Below, piece by piece: positions 49,147-58,113 of a stretch of 64,000 bases of DNA (its first letter is position 1; each line of letters starts with the position of its first letter). A program made the position numbers and the translations under genes. Source of the stretch: JBBSOK01 sp965219125. Lineage in GTDB: Bacteria; Bacteroidota; Bacteroidia; Flavobacteriales; Flavobacteriaceae. The notes beneath the pieces are model-generated. The model saw only the letters and a list, made by a program, of their open reading frames with translations. It was not told where the DNA came from and made no database searches. The stretch is from the NCBI GenBank assembly GCA_965219125.1, contig CBDCMO010000002.1, positions 868,001-932,000 of the forward strand, in the 5' to 3' direction.

Positions 49147-50862
49147 ATGAGATACGTAGACCCAAAACTTCTTGAAAGGGTAAATAAGTGGCTAACCCCA
49201 TTTTTTGACGAAACTACCCAACACACCATAAAAGAACTTATTGCTTACGAACCCGAAACTTTAGAAGATAGTTTTTATAAAAACTTGGAATTCGGTACTG
49301 GCGGAATGCGCGGTATTATGGGCGTTGGTGATAATCGCATCAACAAATATACATTAGGAAAAAATACACAGGGAATTTCTAATTATCTGAATAAGGAATT
49401 TGGCGGAGAAGAAATAAAAGTTGCGATTGCCTATGATTGCCGACATAATAGCAAATCGCTTGCAAAAATAGTTGCCGATGTTTTTAGTGCAAACGGAATT
49501 AAAGTGTTTCTTTTTTCAGACTTAAGAGCAACGCCCGAATTATCTTTCGCAGTAAAATATCTAAAATGCCAAGTCGGAATTGTTTTAACAGCATCCCACA
49601 ATCCCCCGGAATATAACGGCTATAAAGTATATTGGGAAGATGGCGGACAATTGGTGCCACCTCAAGATAATGAGGTAATTGCCGAAATAAATTCATTACA
49701 ATATCAAGATATTAAATTTCAAGCAAATGAAGATTTAATTGAATTGATTGATGAGCAAGTTGACGAAGCCTTTGCAAAAGCTTCAGTTGAAAATGGAACT
49801 TTTAATACTTCAAAAGAAGCAAAAGATAATCTTAAAATAGTTTTTACTTCACTTCACGGAACTTCAATTACAATGGTTCCGAAAGTTTTGGAAATGGCTG
49901 GCTACAAAAATGTGAGCCTTGTAAAAGAGCAGGAAAAACCAAATGGCGACTTCCCAACGGTAAAATCGCCAAACCCAGAAGAGCCTGAAGCCTTAAAAAT
50001 GGCTTTAGAATTGGCCGAAAAAGAAAATGCAGATATTGTAATTGGCACCGACCCAGATTGTGACAGATTAGGCATTGCCGTAAGAAACAACAATGGCAAA
50101 ATGACCATACTAAACGGTAACCAAGCAATGGTTATCAAAACCCATTTTTTGTTAGATCAATGGAAAAAAGCGAACAACCTAAATGGCAAACAATTTATCG
50201 CTTCAACAATTGTATCTACACCGATGTTAGCAAAAATTGCAGAAGGTTTTAATGTTGAATATAAAGAAGGATTAACGGGTTTTAAATGGATTGCCAAAAT
50301 GGTAAAAGACTTTCCGGAGCTTCAATTTATTGGTGGTGGCGAAGAAAGCTTTGGCTATATGGTTGGCGATTTTGTTCGTGATAAAGATGCCGTGACCGCT
50401 ACCCTACTCGCTTGCGAAATTGCAGCACAGAAAAAAGCTGAAGGCAGTAGTATGTATCAATATTTGCAAGAAATTTATAATGATTTCGGTAATTACCGCG
50501 AGCATTTGGTCTCCCTTGTTAAAAAAGGAAAATCTGGCGCAGAAGAAATTGAAGAAATTATGAAAGAACTTCGCGAAAATCCTTTTAAAGAAATTGCTAG
50601 TAGTAAAGTGGTTAAAATTGAAGATTTTGAATCTTCCGAAAGAAAAAATATTGACAAAGGCACATCAGAAAAAATGGATATTCCAAAAAGTAATGTGCTT
50701 ATTTATTATACCGAAGATGGTAGCAAAATCGCCGCAAGACCAAGCGGAACGGAGCCTAAAATCAAATTTTATATGAGTGTAAATACTTCAGAAAAAGAAA
50801 ATTTTGTTGAAGTGCTTCAAAATAAAATCGACACCATTTTGCTTGATTTAAATCTAAATTAA
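49147..50862 (+). CDS. Phosphoglucomutase/phosphomannomutase
   Basis: A 571-aa phosphohexomutase of the PGM2-like type. The phosphoserine loop TASHNPPEYNGYK is near residue 148, the Mg loop GTDPDCDR near 300, the sugar-binding GGGEESFGY near 396, and the phosphate-binding RPSGTEPKIKFY near 530. It interconverts hexose 1- and 6-phosphates for glycogen, nucleotide sugar or cell-wall synthesis. The start MRYVDPKLLERVNKWL is preceded by a spacer of 170 bp after the toxin gene. The MsbA-like gene follows with no gap. Confidence 0.94.
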   Translation: MRYVDPKLLERVNKWLTPFFDETTQHTIKELIAYEPETLEDSFYKNLEFGTGGMRGIMGVGDNRINKYTLGKNTQGISNYLNKEFGGEEIKVAIAYDCRHNSKSLAKIVADVFSANGIKVFLFSDLRATPELSFAVKYLKCQVGIVLTASHNPPEYNGYKVYWEDGGQLVPPQDNEVIAEINSLQYQDIKFQANEDLIELIDEQVDEAFAKASVENGTFNTSKEAKDNLKIVFTSLHGTSITMVPKVLEMAGYKNVSLVKEQEKPNGDFPTVKSPNPEEPEALKMALELAEKENADIVIGTDPDCDRLGIAVRNNNGKMTILNGNQAMVIKTHFLLDQWKKANNLNGKQFIASTIVSTPMLAKIAEGFNVEYKEGLTGFKWIAKMVKDFPELQFIGGGEESFGYMVGDFVRDKDAVTATLLACEIAAQKKAEGSSMYQYLQEIYNDFGNYREHLVSLVKKGKSGAEEIEEIMKELRENPFKEIASSKVVKIEDFESSERKNIDKGTSEKMDIPKSNVLIYYTEDGSKIAARPSGTEPKIKFYMSVNTSEKENFVEVLQNKIDTILLDLNLN

Positions 50863-52689
50863 ATGAATTATTTCAAAAAAATACTTCGGTATGTAATTCC
50901 ATACAAAAAATATGCATACCTGAATATATTTTTTAATGTACTATATGCTTTGTACAGCACGCTTTCGTTTTTGGCAGTAATACCGGTTTTACAGATTATT
51001 TTCAGCGATCAACGCAAAATTGTTTCAAAACCAGCATATCATGGAATTGCGAAAGTTTCAGAATATTTACAGGATAATCTTAGTTTTTATTTAACACAAT
51101 ATATTGACCAATACGGCAATTTTAAAGTGTTGATGTTTATGATTTTGGTAATCATAACTATATTTCTGCTAAAAAATCTGAGCAATTATTTAGGGCTTTA
51201 TTACGCAACGTTTATGCGAAATGGTGTTTTAAAAGATTTAAGAAACGCGCTTTACGACAAAGTAATTCGGTTTCCGTTGGCATTCTATTCTGAAAAAAGA
51301 AAAGGTGACACAATTTCAAGAATCTCCGGAGATGTGGATGAAGTTAAAAACTCAGTCCTTTCGGTGCTCGAGATGATTGTAAGAGAACCGCTTACTATTA
51401 TTTCCTCGCTACTTATTATGGGCTTTATGAGCCCAAAACTTACATTATTTGTCTTCTTATTTTTGCCTGTTTCAGGATTTTTAATTTCGCGAGTTGGAAA
51501 ATCTTTAAAAAAGGGCTCTTTAAAAGTACAGGAAGAACAAGGTACATTTCTTTCAATTTTGGAAGAAACTATGAGCGGACTCCGCATAATTAAAGCCTTT
51601 ACGGCAGAATCACTTTTTAAAGATAAATTTGAAGGTAGTAATGAAAGGTTTTACAAATACAGTAATTCCGTTTTAAACAGACAGAATTTAGCTTCACCGA
51701 TGAGTGAATTATTGGGAATAATTACCATTGGTATTTTATTAATTTATGGTGGCTATTTAGTTTTTGTGGACAAAACGTTGGACGCAAGTTTCTTTTTAGG
51801 GTATATACTATTGGCTTACAACATTTTAACCCCCGCAAAAGCAATTGCAAAAGCAAGCTATTCAATAAAACGTGCAGATGGTTCGGCATTGCGAATTTTA
51901 GAATTGCTCGAAACCGAAAATACAATCGTAGATAGTCCAAATGCCATCGAAAAAGTAGAATTCAATGATACAATTTCACTTAAAAATGTTTCATTTAGAT
52001 ATGAAGATACATATGTGTTAAAAGATTTTTCTTTGGAAATAAGAAAAGGAACAACTGTTGCGCTTGTTGGGCAATCTGGCAGTGGTAAAAGTACAATCGC
52101 CAATTTACTTACCCGTTTTTACGATGTTAATGAAGGCACCATTGAAATTGATGGAGAAGATATTCGAGGGATTAAACAACAATCGTTACGCGGTTTGATG
52201 GGCATTGTTTCGCAAGATTCTATTTTGTTTAATGACAGTGTTGCGAATAATCTAAAATTGGGAAAACCGCAGGCTTCTGCTGAAGAATTACAAGATGCAG
52301 CCGATATTAGTAACAGCTATGAATTTATTAAAGATTTGCCAGAAAAATTCGAAACCAATATTGGCGATAGTGGAAACAAATTGAGTGGTGGCCAAAAGCA
52401 ACGTTTAAGTATTGCAAGAGCTGTTCTTAAAAACCCACCGATTATGATTTTGGATGAAGCAACCTCAGCGTTGGATACAGAAAGTGAACGTTTGGTTCAA
52501 GACGCGCTGGAAAATATGATGAAAAATAGAACTTCAATAGTTATTGCACATAGATTGAGTACGATTCAAAATGCAGATTTAATTGTGGTTATGAGCAAAG
52601 GCAAAATTGTTGAAAAAGGTAAACATCAAGAATTGTTGTCCAAAAAAGGTATTTATTACAGCTTGGTTGAAATGCAATCATTAGCATAA
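50863..52689 (+). CDS. ABC exporter with fused ATPase, MsbA/LmrA-like
   Basis: A 608-aa half-transporter with six membrane helices (about 20-320) and a C-terminal ATPase. Walker A GQSGSGKST is near 403, the signature LSGGQKQR near 507, Walker B IMILDEATSALD near 527, and the switch histidine in VIAHRLST. Length and the MSPKLTLFVFLFLPVSG region fit the MsbA group, which flips lipid A core across the inner membrane. It begins directly after the mutase stop. Drug export cannot be excluded. Confidence 0.9.
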   Translation: MNYFKKILRYVIPYKKYAYLNIFFNVLYALYSTLSFLAVIPVLQIIFSDQRKIVSKPAYHGIAKVSEYLQDNLSFYLTQYIDQYGNFKVLMFMILVIITIFLLKNLSNYLGLYYATFMRNGVLKDLRNALYDKVIRFPLAFYSEKRKGDTISRISGDVDEVKNSVLSVLEMIVREPLTIISSLLIMGFMSPKLTLFVFLFLPVSGFLISRVGKSLKKGSLKVQEEQGTFLSILEETMSGLRIIKAFTAESLFKDKFEGSNERFYKYSNSVLNRQNLASPMSELLGIITIGILLIYGGYLVFVDKTLDASFFLGYILLAYNILTPAKAIAKASYSIKRADGSALRILELLETENTIVDSPNAIEKVEFNDTISLKNVSFRYEDTYVLKDFSLEIRKGTTVALVGQSGSGKSTIANLLTRFYDVNEGTIEIDGEDIRGIKQQSLRGLMGIVSQDSILFNDSVANNLKLGKPQASAEELQDAADISNSYEFIKDLPEKFETNIGDSGNKLSGGQKQRLSIARAVLKNPPIMILDEATSALDTESERLVQDALENMMKNRTSIVIAHRLSTIQNADLIVVMSKGKIVEKGKHQELLSKKGIYYSLVEMQSLA

Positions 52690-52704
52690 CATTATTCCAA
52701 AAAA

Positions 52705-52734
52705 AAAAGAGCAGTGTGGGGAACCGCTCTTTTT
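52705..52734 (+). terminator. Rho-independent terminator after the MsbA-like gene
   Basis: AAAAAGAGC and GCTCTTTTT pair around a 12-nt stretch that can itself partly pair; a T-run follows. It starts 16 bp after the stop. Confidence 0.8.
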
Positions 52735-52956
52735 AGGTTTCGTTTAAGAGTTTCTTCAAACTCTAAAACATTCTATTTACATTACTTGGGTCAAAGATAT
52801 AATAATATTTACACCTACAAAACTTTTTGTGCTATTTATCTTACTTTTTTTACCGTTAATCCGATAAATACTTATTTTTGAGCGTTTTTACTTAATATTA
52901 ATTTCTAAATTAAACCATCTCGTATAATTAGAGTCCAAAATATATAAAGTCTGAAG

Positions 52957-53499
52957 TTGACAAACGAAACCACACTTATAAAAGCGTTAAAAAATGACTC
53001 TGGTAATGCTACAGCCTTTTCAGAATTGGTAACGCTTTATAAAGAGAGGCTTTATTGGCAAATTAGAAAAATGGTATTGGATCACGATGATGCCTCAGAT
53101 GTATTACAGAATACCTTTATTAAAGTATTCAAAAATATTGAAGGATTTAAGGAAGAATCTAAATTATATACGTGGCTTTATCGCATTGCAACAAACGAGG
53201 CTATTACTTTTTTGAATAAGAAAGCAAAACGAAATAACATAACTTTAGAAGATGTAAAAGCAAAAGCCCTACAAAATTTGGAAAGTGATGTGTATTTTGA
53301 AGGAACAGCCATACAGCTGAAACTTCAAAAAGCGATTGCTACTTTGCCCGAAAAACAACAATTAGTTTTCAATATGAAATATTTTGAAGAGATTACCTAT
53401 GAAGAACTCTCAGAAATTCTTGAAACATCCGTTGGAGCTTTAAAAAGCAGCTATCATATTGCGGTTAAAAAGATAACAGAACTATTGAAAAATGATTGA
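52957..53499 (+). CDS. ECF-type RNA polymerase sigma factor
   Basis: A 180-aa sigma factor with region 2 (ALKNDSGNATAFSELVTLYK, then DHDDASDVLQNTFIKVFKNI) and region 4 (LPEKQQLVFNMKYFEEITYE plus SVGALKSSYHIAVKKI). It starts with TTG at 52957. The next two genes, a membrane protein and a secreted protein, form its module. TATTTTTG at 52873-52880 resembles a -7 element, but no TTG sits at the usual distance. It is not closely similar to the ECF factor at 20.3-20.8 kb. Confidence 0.93.
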   Translation: MTNETTLIKALKNDSGNATAFSELVTLYKERLYWQIRKMVLDHDDASDVLQNTFIKVFKNIEGFKEESKLYTWLYRIATNEAITFLNKKAKRNNITLEDVKAKALQNLESDVYFEGTAIQLKLQKAIATLPEKQQLVFNMKYFEEITYEELSEILETSVGALKSSYHIAVKKITELLKND

Positions 53500-53523
53500 A
53501 ACGGTTATTAGTTATGAGCCTGT

Positions 53524-53537
53524 CTGCCAATTGGCAG
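53524..53537. repeat. Perfect 14-bp palindrome CTGCCAATTGGCAG
   Basis: A perfect palindrome in the 57-bp gap between the sigma gene and the next gene, in the form of short palindromes found across Bacteroidota genomes. It could form a hairpin in the mRNA or bind a dimeric protein. Confidence 0.6.
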
Positions 53538-53556
53538 GTTATGACAAAAATAGAAA

Positions 53557-54090
53557 ATGATGGAAAAAGAAGATATTAATCACGGTTTTAAAATTCCAAA
53601 AGTTTATTTTGAAGATGTTGAAAATCTTTTGAAAGATAATCTGATTTTAGAAACATTTAAGGAAAATTCGGGCTTCAAAATTCCCGAAGGTTATTTTGTT
53701 AGTGTCGAGAAAAGCATTTTAAAATCCATCAAAATTGATAAAAAAGGTTTGGTTGAAGTTGTAGAAGATAAACACAAAGTGATAAAACTTTTCAAAAAAA
53801 GTTGGTTTTATTATGCAGTCGGCGCTGCAGCTTGTCTTGCTTTAATTTTTAGCATTTGGCCAAAACAAGAAGCTATTGATTTAGAAATTGCCGCTATTTC
53901 TGCCGAAACAATTGAACAATATATTATAGAAGAAAGCAACCATATTAGCACTTTTGATTTGGTAAATCTTTCTTCAGCAGAAAATTTTGAAAATATATCT
54001 AACAACAAAGATTTTTTAGACATAGAAAATATTGAAGATTATCTGTTGGAAAATGGCGATAATTCAATTTTATTAAACGAAACATTATGA
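53557..54090 (+). CDS. Membrane protein of the ECF module, duplicated N-terminal motif
   Basis: A 177-aa protein with two copies of a GFKIPxxYFxxVE motif at about residues 10-25 and 41-56 (GFKIPKVYFEDVENLL and GFKIPEGYFVSVEKSI), one membrane helix at about 87-105 (WFYYAVGAAACLALIFSIW), and an acidic outer part. The layout and place between an ECF sigma factor and a secreted protein suggest an anti-sigma role. No anti-sigma family motif is recognisable. A second ATG follows directly. It overlaps the next gene by 4 bp. Confidence 0.68.
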   Translation: MMEKEDINHGFKIPKVYFEDVENLLKDNLILETFKENSGFKIPEGYFVSVEKSILKSIKIDKKGLVEVVEDKHKVIKLFKKSWFYYAVGAAACLALIFSIWPKQEAIDLEIAAISAETIEQYIIEESNHISTFDLVNLSSAENFENISNNKDFLDIENIEDYLLENGDNSILLNETL

Positions 54091-54521
54091 AAAATTTCTG
54101 CCTTTTATTATTATTAACTTCAGCAACCTTATTTTCCCAATCTGGCGGGAAGTTTGAGAAAATAAAATCCTTGAAAACGGCTTTTATTACAGAGCAATTA
54201 GCTTTAACGCCAACTGAGGCTGAAAAGTTTTGGCCGGTTTACAACGTTTACGATTCACAATTTAGAACGCTCAACAAAAACCAACGAAAGGAAATTTTTG
54301 ATAAAGTTGAAAACGGTACAGAAAATATGACAAATGCCGAAGCAACTGTTATTATAGACAAAGACCTTGAGATTCGATCAAAAGAGTTAGAATTAAGAAA
54401 ACAAATGGTAACAGATTTGGGAAAAATATTATCAGCAAAGAAAATTTTGCTTTTGGCCAAATCTGAAGAAGATTTTAAGCGCACGTTGTTACATCGCTAT
54501 CGTGATGCAAAACAAAAATAG
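54087..54521 (+). CDS. Secreted helical protein of the ECF module (Spy/CpxP-like)
   Basis: A 144-aa protein with signal peptide (FCLLLLLTSATLFSQ). The mature part is all-helical, with LALTPTEAEKFWPVYNVYDS near residue 38, the LTxxEAExFWPxY motif of the 'sensor of ECF-type sigma factor' family of Bacteroidota. It resembles Spy/CpxP in its LTP motif. It is probably periplasmic and sensed by the membrane protein encoded before it, which would release the sigma factor. Confidence 0.82.
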   Translation: MKNFCLLLLLTSATLFSQSGGKFEKIKSLKTAFITEQLALTPTEAEKFWPVYNVYDSQFRTLNKNQRKEIFDKVENGTENMTNAEATVIIDKDLEIRSKELELRKQMVTDLGKILSAKKILLLAKSEEDFKRTLLHRYRDAKQK

Positions 54522-54523
54522 CG

Positions 54524-55576
54524 CTATTTTTTTTTCTTTTGAAATGTTAGTTTAGAAATTTTATAATTTCCGGAAGCAAATGCAACACTATCGTTTACAA
54601 ATTCAATAGCAAAAAAGCCTTCCTTGCTTAAATCTGTCCAAGTATTTCCTTTATCAAAAGAATAGGAAATACCGGGACTTCCAACGGCTACAAGAGCTTT
54701 CCCTTCACTTCCCGGAACAAATTTAACCGAACTTCTATATCCCGGATTTTGTCCATTGGCAAGTAGTTTCCAAGTTTTTCCACCATTATTGGTAGTGGCT
54801 TTATTGCCTTCATTAAAATCTTTATTCTCCCAATCGCCACCAAAAATTACACCTTCTTTTTCACTGTAAAAAGCAATGCTATAAATACCTGTCATTGTCT
54901 TACCCTGCACAATTGGGGTTTCAAAAACCTTCCAAGTTTTACCTTTATCCTCGCTTTTAAAAACACGCGCTTTTTTCCCGCCCGTGCAAATCCAAACTGT
55001 GTTCCCCACAATTGCAATGTTGGAATTACTTGCTGCGAAAGCGGCTTCTCCTTCAACAATTGGCGGTAAATTTTCACAGGGAATTTTTTGCCATGTATTC
55101 CCACTATCTTCTGTTTTAATAATACTTAAACAACCATCGGTTGGGTCGCCCATTGCAATGCCTTCTTTATCATTAAAAAATGAAATGGCATCATAAAAAA
55201 CCTTGTTTCCTTTTTCAGAATAAACTAATTCAATGTTTGTGGCTTCTTCGCCGTTATATCCAATTTTGTATAGCAAAGCAGGATTTTCAATACTCAACAC
55301 AAAAGCGGCATTTTTTCTAGCAGCAATTGCTCTAAAATTTATAAGCGAATCATCATATTTTATGGTTGCAAGCTTCGGAATTTTACCATCTATTAAGCCA
55401 ACTTTTCCATTATTTGCGGCAAACCAAACTTTATTTTCGTCAATTGGTGAAATTGCTCGAATGCTTAAACTGTCTGAAAAAATAGGTTCAATTTTTACAC
55501 TCGCAAATTTAGTTTCGGCCTCGTTGGAGCAAGAAAAAAAGAAAGAAAGAATAACCGCAGCTAAAAAATATCGCAT
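54524..55576 (-). CDS. YCF48-like beta-propeller lipoprotein
   Basis: A 350-aa lipoprotein: MRYFLAAVILSFFFSC gives a lipobox with Cys at about residue 16. The rest shows repeated BNR/YCF48-type blades such as SEDKGKTWKVFE, ATTNNGGKTWKLLA and SFDKGNTWTDLS, making a seven-bladed propeller. YCF48 helps assemble photosystem II, but in heterotrophic Bacteroidota the role of relatives is unknown; 'oxidoreductase' labels are not supported here. It ends 2 bp from the convergent ECF module. Confidence 0.85.
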   Translation of the reverse strand: MRYFLAAVILSFFFSCSNEAETKFASVKIEPIFSDSLSIRAISPIDENKVWFAANNGKVGLIDGKIPKLATIKYDDSLINFRAIAARKNAAFVLSIENPALLYKIGYNGEEATNIELVYSEKGNKVFYDAISFFNDKEGIAMGDPTDGCLSIIKTEDSGNTWQKIPCENLPPIVEGEAAFAASNSNIAIVGNTVWICTGGKKARVFKSEDKGKTWKVFETPIVQGKTMTGIYSIAFYSEKEGVIFGGDWENKDFNEGNKATTNNGGKTWKLLANGQNPGYRSSVKFVPGSEGKALVAVGSPGISYSFDKGNTWTDLSKEGFFAIEFVNDSVAFASGNYKISKLTFQKKKK

Positions 55577-55624
55577 ATAATTTTTTTTGCCAAAAGTAAT
55601 GAAAACAATTAATTGTGAATAGGC

Positions 55625-55632
55625 TACCTTTG
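55625..55632 (+). promoter_or_regulatory. Possible -7 element of the RsmB-like gene
   Basis: TACCTTTG, 54 bp before the ATG at 55687. No TTG lies 19-21 nt upstream. Confidence 0.4.
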
Positions 55633-55686
55633 CGCCAATAATATAAATTTGGAGAAAATTGAAAAATCTTCAACTCAAAAAGCCGA

Positions 55687-56895
55687 ATGAAATTACACCG
55701 CAACCTTGTATTTGCCACGATAGATTCTCTTCAATTAATTTTTAATGAAGGCAAACAAGCAGATAAAGTACTTAGGAATACGTTAAAAAGAGATAAAAGA
55801 TGGGGTTCTCGAGACCGTGGTTTTATTGCTGAAACAACGTATGACATTGTAAGATGGAAACGTTTATACAGTGAAATTGCCGAGGTAAACGAGCCTTTTA
55901 ACCGTCAAAATTTATTTAGACTGTTTGCCGTTTGGGCAACCTTAAAAGGAATTGCAATCCCAGAATGGCCACAATTTGAAGACACGCCAACACGAAGAAT
56001 AAAAGGCAGGTTTGATGAGCTTTCAAAAATTAGAAAAATTAGAGAGTCTATTCCAGATTGGTTGGACGAACTTGGCAGCAAAGAATTAGGCAAAAAATGG
56101 GATGCGGAAATTGCAGCGCTTAACAAGCAGGCAGATGTAGTTTTACGTGTGAATACATTGAAAACTACGTTGCAACAACTTCAAAATGAACTTTCTGATC
56201 AAAATATTGAAACTGATATTATAAAAGGCTATCCAAATGCTTTGAAATTGAGAGCGCGTGAAAATGTTTTTACGACCGAACAATTTAAGAATGGTTTTTT
56301 TGAAGTACAAGACGCTTCTTCTCAAAAGGTTGCTGCAATTTTAAATCCACAACCCGGTATGAAAGTGGTTGATGCTTGTGCAGGTGCTGGTGGTAAAAGT
56401 CTTCATATTGCCACTTTAATGGAAAATAAAGGTCAATTAATTTCAATGGATATTTATGAGAATAAATTGAACGAGCTTAAACGTAGAGCTCGCCGAAATG
56501 ATATTTTCAACATTGAAACACGCGTTATTGATTCTACCAAAGTGATAAAGAAATTGGCCGAAAAAGCTGATAAGGTTTTAATAGATGCGCCGTGTTCAGG
56601 GCTTGGCGTGTTGCGCAGAAATCCAGATAGCAAATGGAAAATGAATCCAAATTTTCTTGAAACTATAAAAAACACACAAAAAGAACTGTTAGATTCATAT
56701 TCCCGAATGGTAAAGCCCGGCGGACAATTGGTTTATGCAACTTGTTCAATTTTACCTTCGGAAAACGAAAAACAAGTTTCTAGTTTTTTAGGCAGGGAAG
56801 AAGGAAAAGATTTTTCACTACTTTCCGAAGAAAAAATACTGCCAAGCAAATCTGGATTCGACGGATTTTATATTGCATTACTTCAAAAAAAATAA
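55687..56895 (+). CDS. RsmB/NOP2 family RNA (cytosine-5) methyltransferase
   Basis: A 402-aa S-adenosylmethionine-dependent RNA m5C methyltransferase. It has an N-terminal helical NusB-like domain with RFDELSKIRK, then the cofactor region VVDACAGAGGKSLHIATLM near 228-246, motif IV LIDAPCSGLGVLRR near 298 with the structural cysteine, and motif VI LVYATCSILPSEN near 347 with the catalytic cysteine. The family matches E. coli RsmB (16S C967) in order, but the exact target is not shown. Confidence 0.9.
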   Translation: MKLHRNLVFATIDSLQLIFNEGKQADKVLRNTLKRDKRWGSRDRGFIAETTYDIVRWKRLYSEIAEVNEPFNRQNLFRLFAVWATLKGIAIPEWPQFEDTPTRRIKGRFDELSKIRKIRESIPDWLDELGSKELGKKWDAEIAALNKQADVVLRVNTLKTTLQQLQNELSDQNIETDIIKGYPNALKLRARENVFTTEQFKNGFFEVQDASSQKVAAILNPQPGMKVVDACAGAGGKSLHIATLMENKGQLISMDIYENKLNELKRRARRNDIFNIETRVIDSTKVIKKLAEKADKVLIDAPCSGLGVLRRNPDSKWKMNPNFLETIKNTQKELLDSYSRMVKPGGQLVYATCSILPSENEKQVSSFLGREEGKDFSLLSEEKILPSKSGFDGFYIALLQKK

Positions 56896-56915
56896 TTCAA
56901 AAATTTTAAATTGAT

Positions 56916-57959
56916 ATGAAAAAATTAATATCCCTATTATTTTTTACAATTACGCTTTCCGTTTTTGCACAACAATCTTATTACGATGATGTTGATATTA
57001 CAAAAACTGGCCAAGCCCTTTATTTAGAGCTTCAGTCAAAAATTAATATTGCCAGTCCAACTTTTACGTATGATGATATAAAAGATGCCGTAAAAATTAC
57101 CGACATTGACCCAACAAATGCCAACAAGGTCTTACTGGTTTATGGTTATAACGATACAGATGGCAATTGCATAACAGATAGGACGCGAAATAAAGAAAAT
57201 TTTGGCGGTAATAATTGCGAATATAACCGCGAACATGTTTTTGCGCGCAGTCTTGCAAACCCATCTATGGGAGACGTAAATAGTGGTTCTACGGGAATTT
57301 TAGCAGACCCTCACAATCTTAGACCATCTGATGTTGAATTTAACGGTATGCGCGGTAGCAAGCGGTTTGGCAACGGTAGTGGAAATGCTGGAGATGTTGG
57401 AAGTGGAAATTGGTACCCTGGCGATGAGTGGAAAGGCGATGTTGCGCGTATGATGATGTACATGTACACTCGTTATGGCGATAGATGCTTGCCCTCACTG
57501 GTCGGCGTTGGCACCTTACAGGGCGATACACAAATGTTGCAGATGTTTCTACAATGGAATGTTGACGACCCCGTAAATGCTTTTGAAGACCAACGCAACC
57601 CATATTTACAAAGTGTTTATGGCAACCGAAATCCATTTATAGACAATCCATATTTAGCAACTGTAATTTGGGGTGGACCTGCGGCGGAGGACAGATGGGG
57701 AATTTTATCTATAGGTGAAGATTTAGTTCAGCAATTTGTGGTTTATCCAAACCCGGCACAAGATTTTGTTTGGGTTCAAAATGCTACAAATGCTCCAATG
57801 GAAATTCAACTATTTGATATTACCGGGAGAAAAGTTATTGGTTTAAACTTTCAGAATACAGAAAATGCTATTGATGTTTCTCAACTAAATTCAGGGATTT
57901 ATATTTTGAATATTTCTTCGGAAGGAAATAGCACTTCTAGAAAAATTGTTGTGCAGTAG
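56916..57959 (+). CDS. Secreted endonuclease I with T9SS sorting domain
   Basis: A 347-aa extracellular nuclease. Signal peptide KKLISLLFFTITLSVFA; endonuclease I domain (about 25-255) with the conserved NREHVFARS (His near residue 107, the general base) and WKGDVARMMMYMYTRYGD, and NRNPFIDNPYL at the end, all typical of PF04231 nucleases. A type A sorting domain closes the protein (about 270-347: VVYPNPAQDFVWVQNA, LFDITGRKVIG, LNSGIYILNIS). Likely digests environmental DNA. A paralog with extra domains lies at 60144-62099. Confidence 0.93.
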   Translation: MKKLISLLFFTITLSVFAQQSYYDDVDITKTGQALYLELQSKINIASPTFTYDDIKDAVKITDIDPTNANKVLLVYGYNDTDGNCITDRTRNKENFGGNNCEYNREHVFARSLANPSMGDVNSGSTGILADPHNLRPSDVEFNGMRGSKRFGNGSGNAGDVGSGNWYPGDEWKGDVARMMMYMYTRYGDRCLPSLVGVGTLQGDTQMLQMFLQWNVDDPVNAFEDQRNPYLQSVYGNRNPFIDNPYLATVIWGGPAAEDRWGILSIGEDLVQQFVVYPNPAQDFVWVQNATNAPMEIQLFDITGRKVIGLNFQNTENAIDVSQLNSGIYILNISSEGNSTSRKIVVQ

Positions 57960-58061
57960 TTTTTTTTGAATAGTATTCACTTTTATTGAAAAATAAATTT
58001 TCTGATTTTGAATTACTTGTTTTTGAAATTTTAAAATCAAATAAGTTCATATTTTTAAAAC

Positions 58062-58093
58062 AAAAAGGTCTTGATGTACATCAAGACCTTTTT
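58062..58093. terminator. Bidirectional terminator, 32-bp perfect palindrome
   Basis: AAAAAGGTCTTGATGT followed by its exact reverse complement; G/C-rich stem with U-tracts on both strands. It separates the convergent nuclease and propeller genes. Confidence 0.9.
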
Positions 58094-58113
58094 TAATTTA
58101 TGTAAACAATCTA

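Noticed and set aside
48117..49147. Mobile element carrying the toxin-antitoxin pair
   Set aside because: No integrase, direct repeats or tRNA target could be found at the borders, and base composition matches the surroundings.
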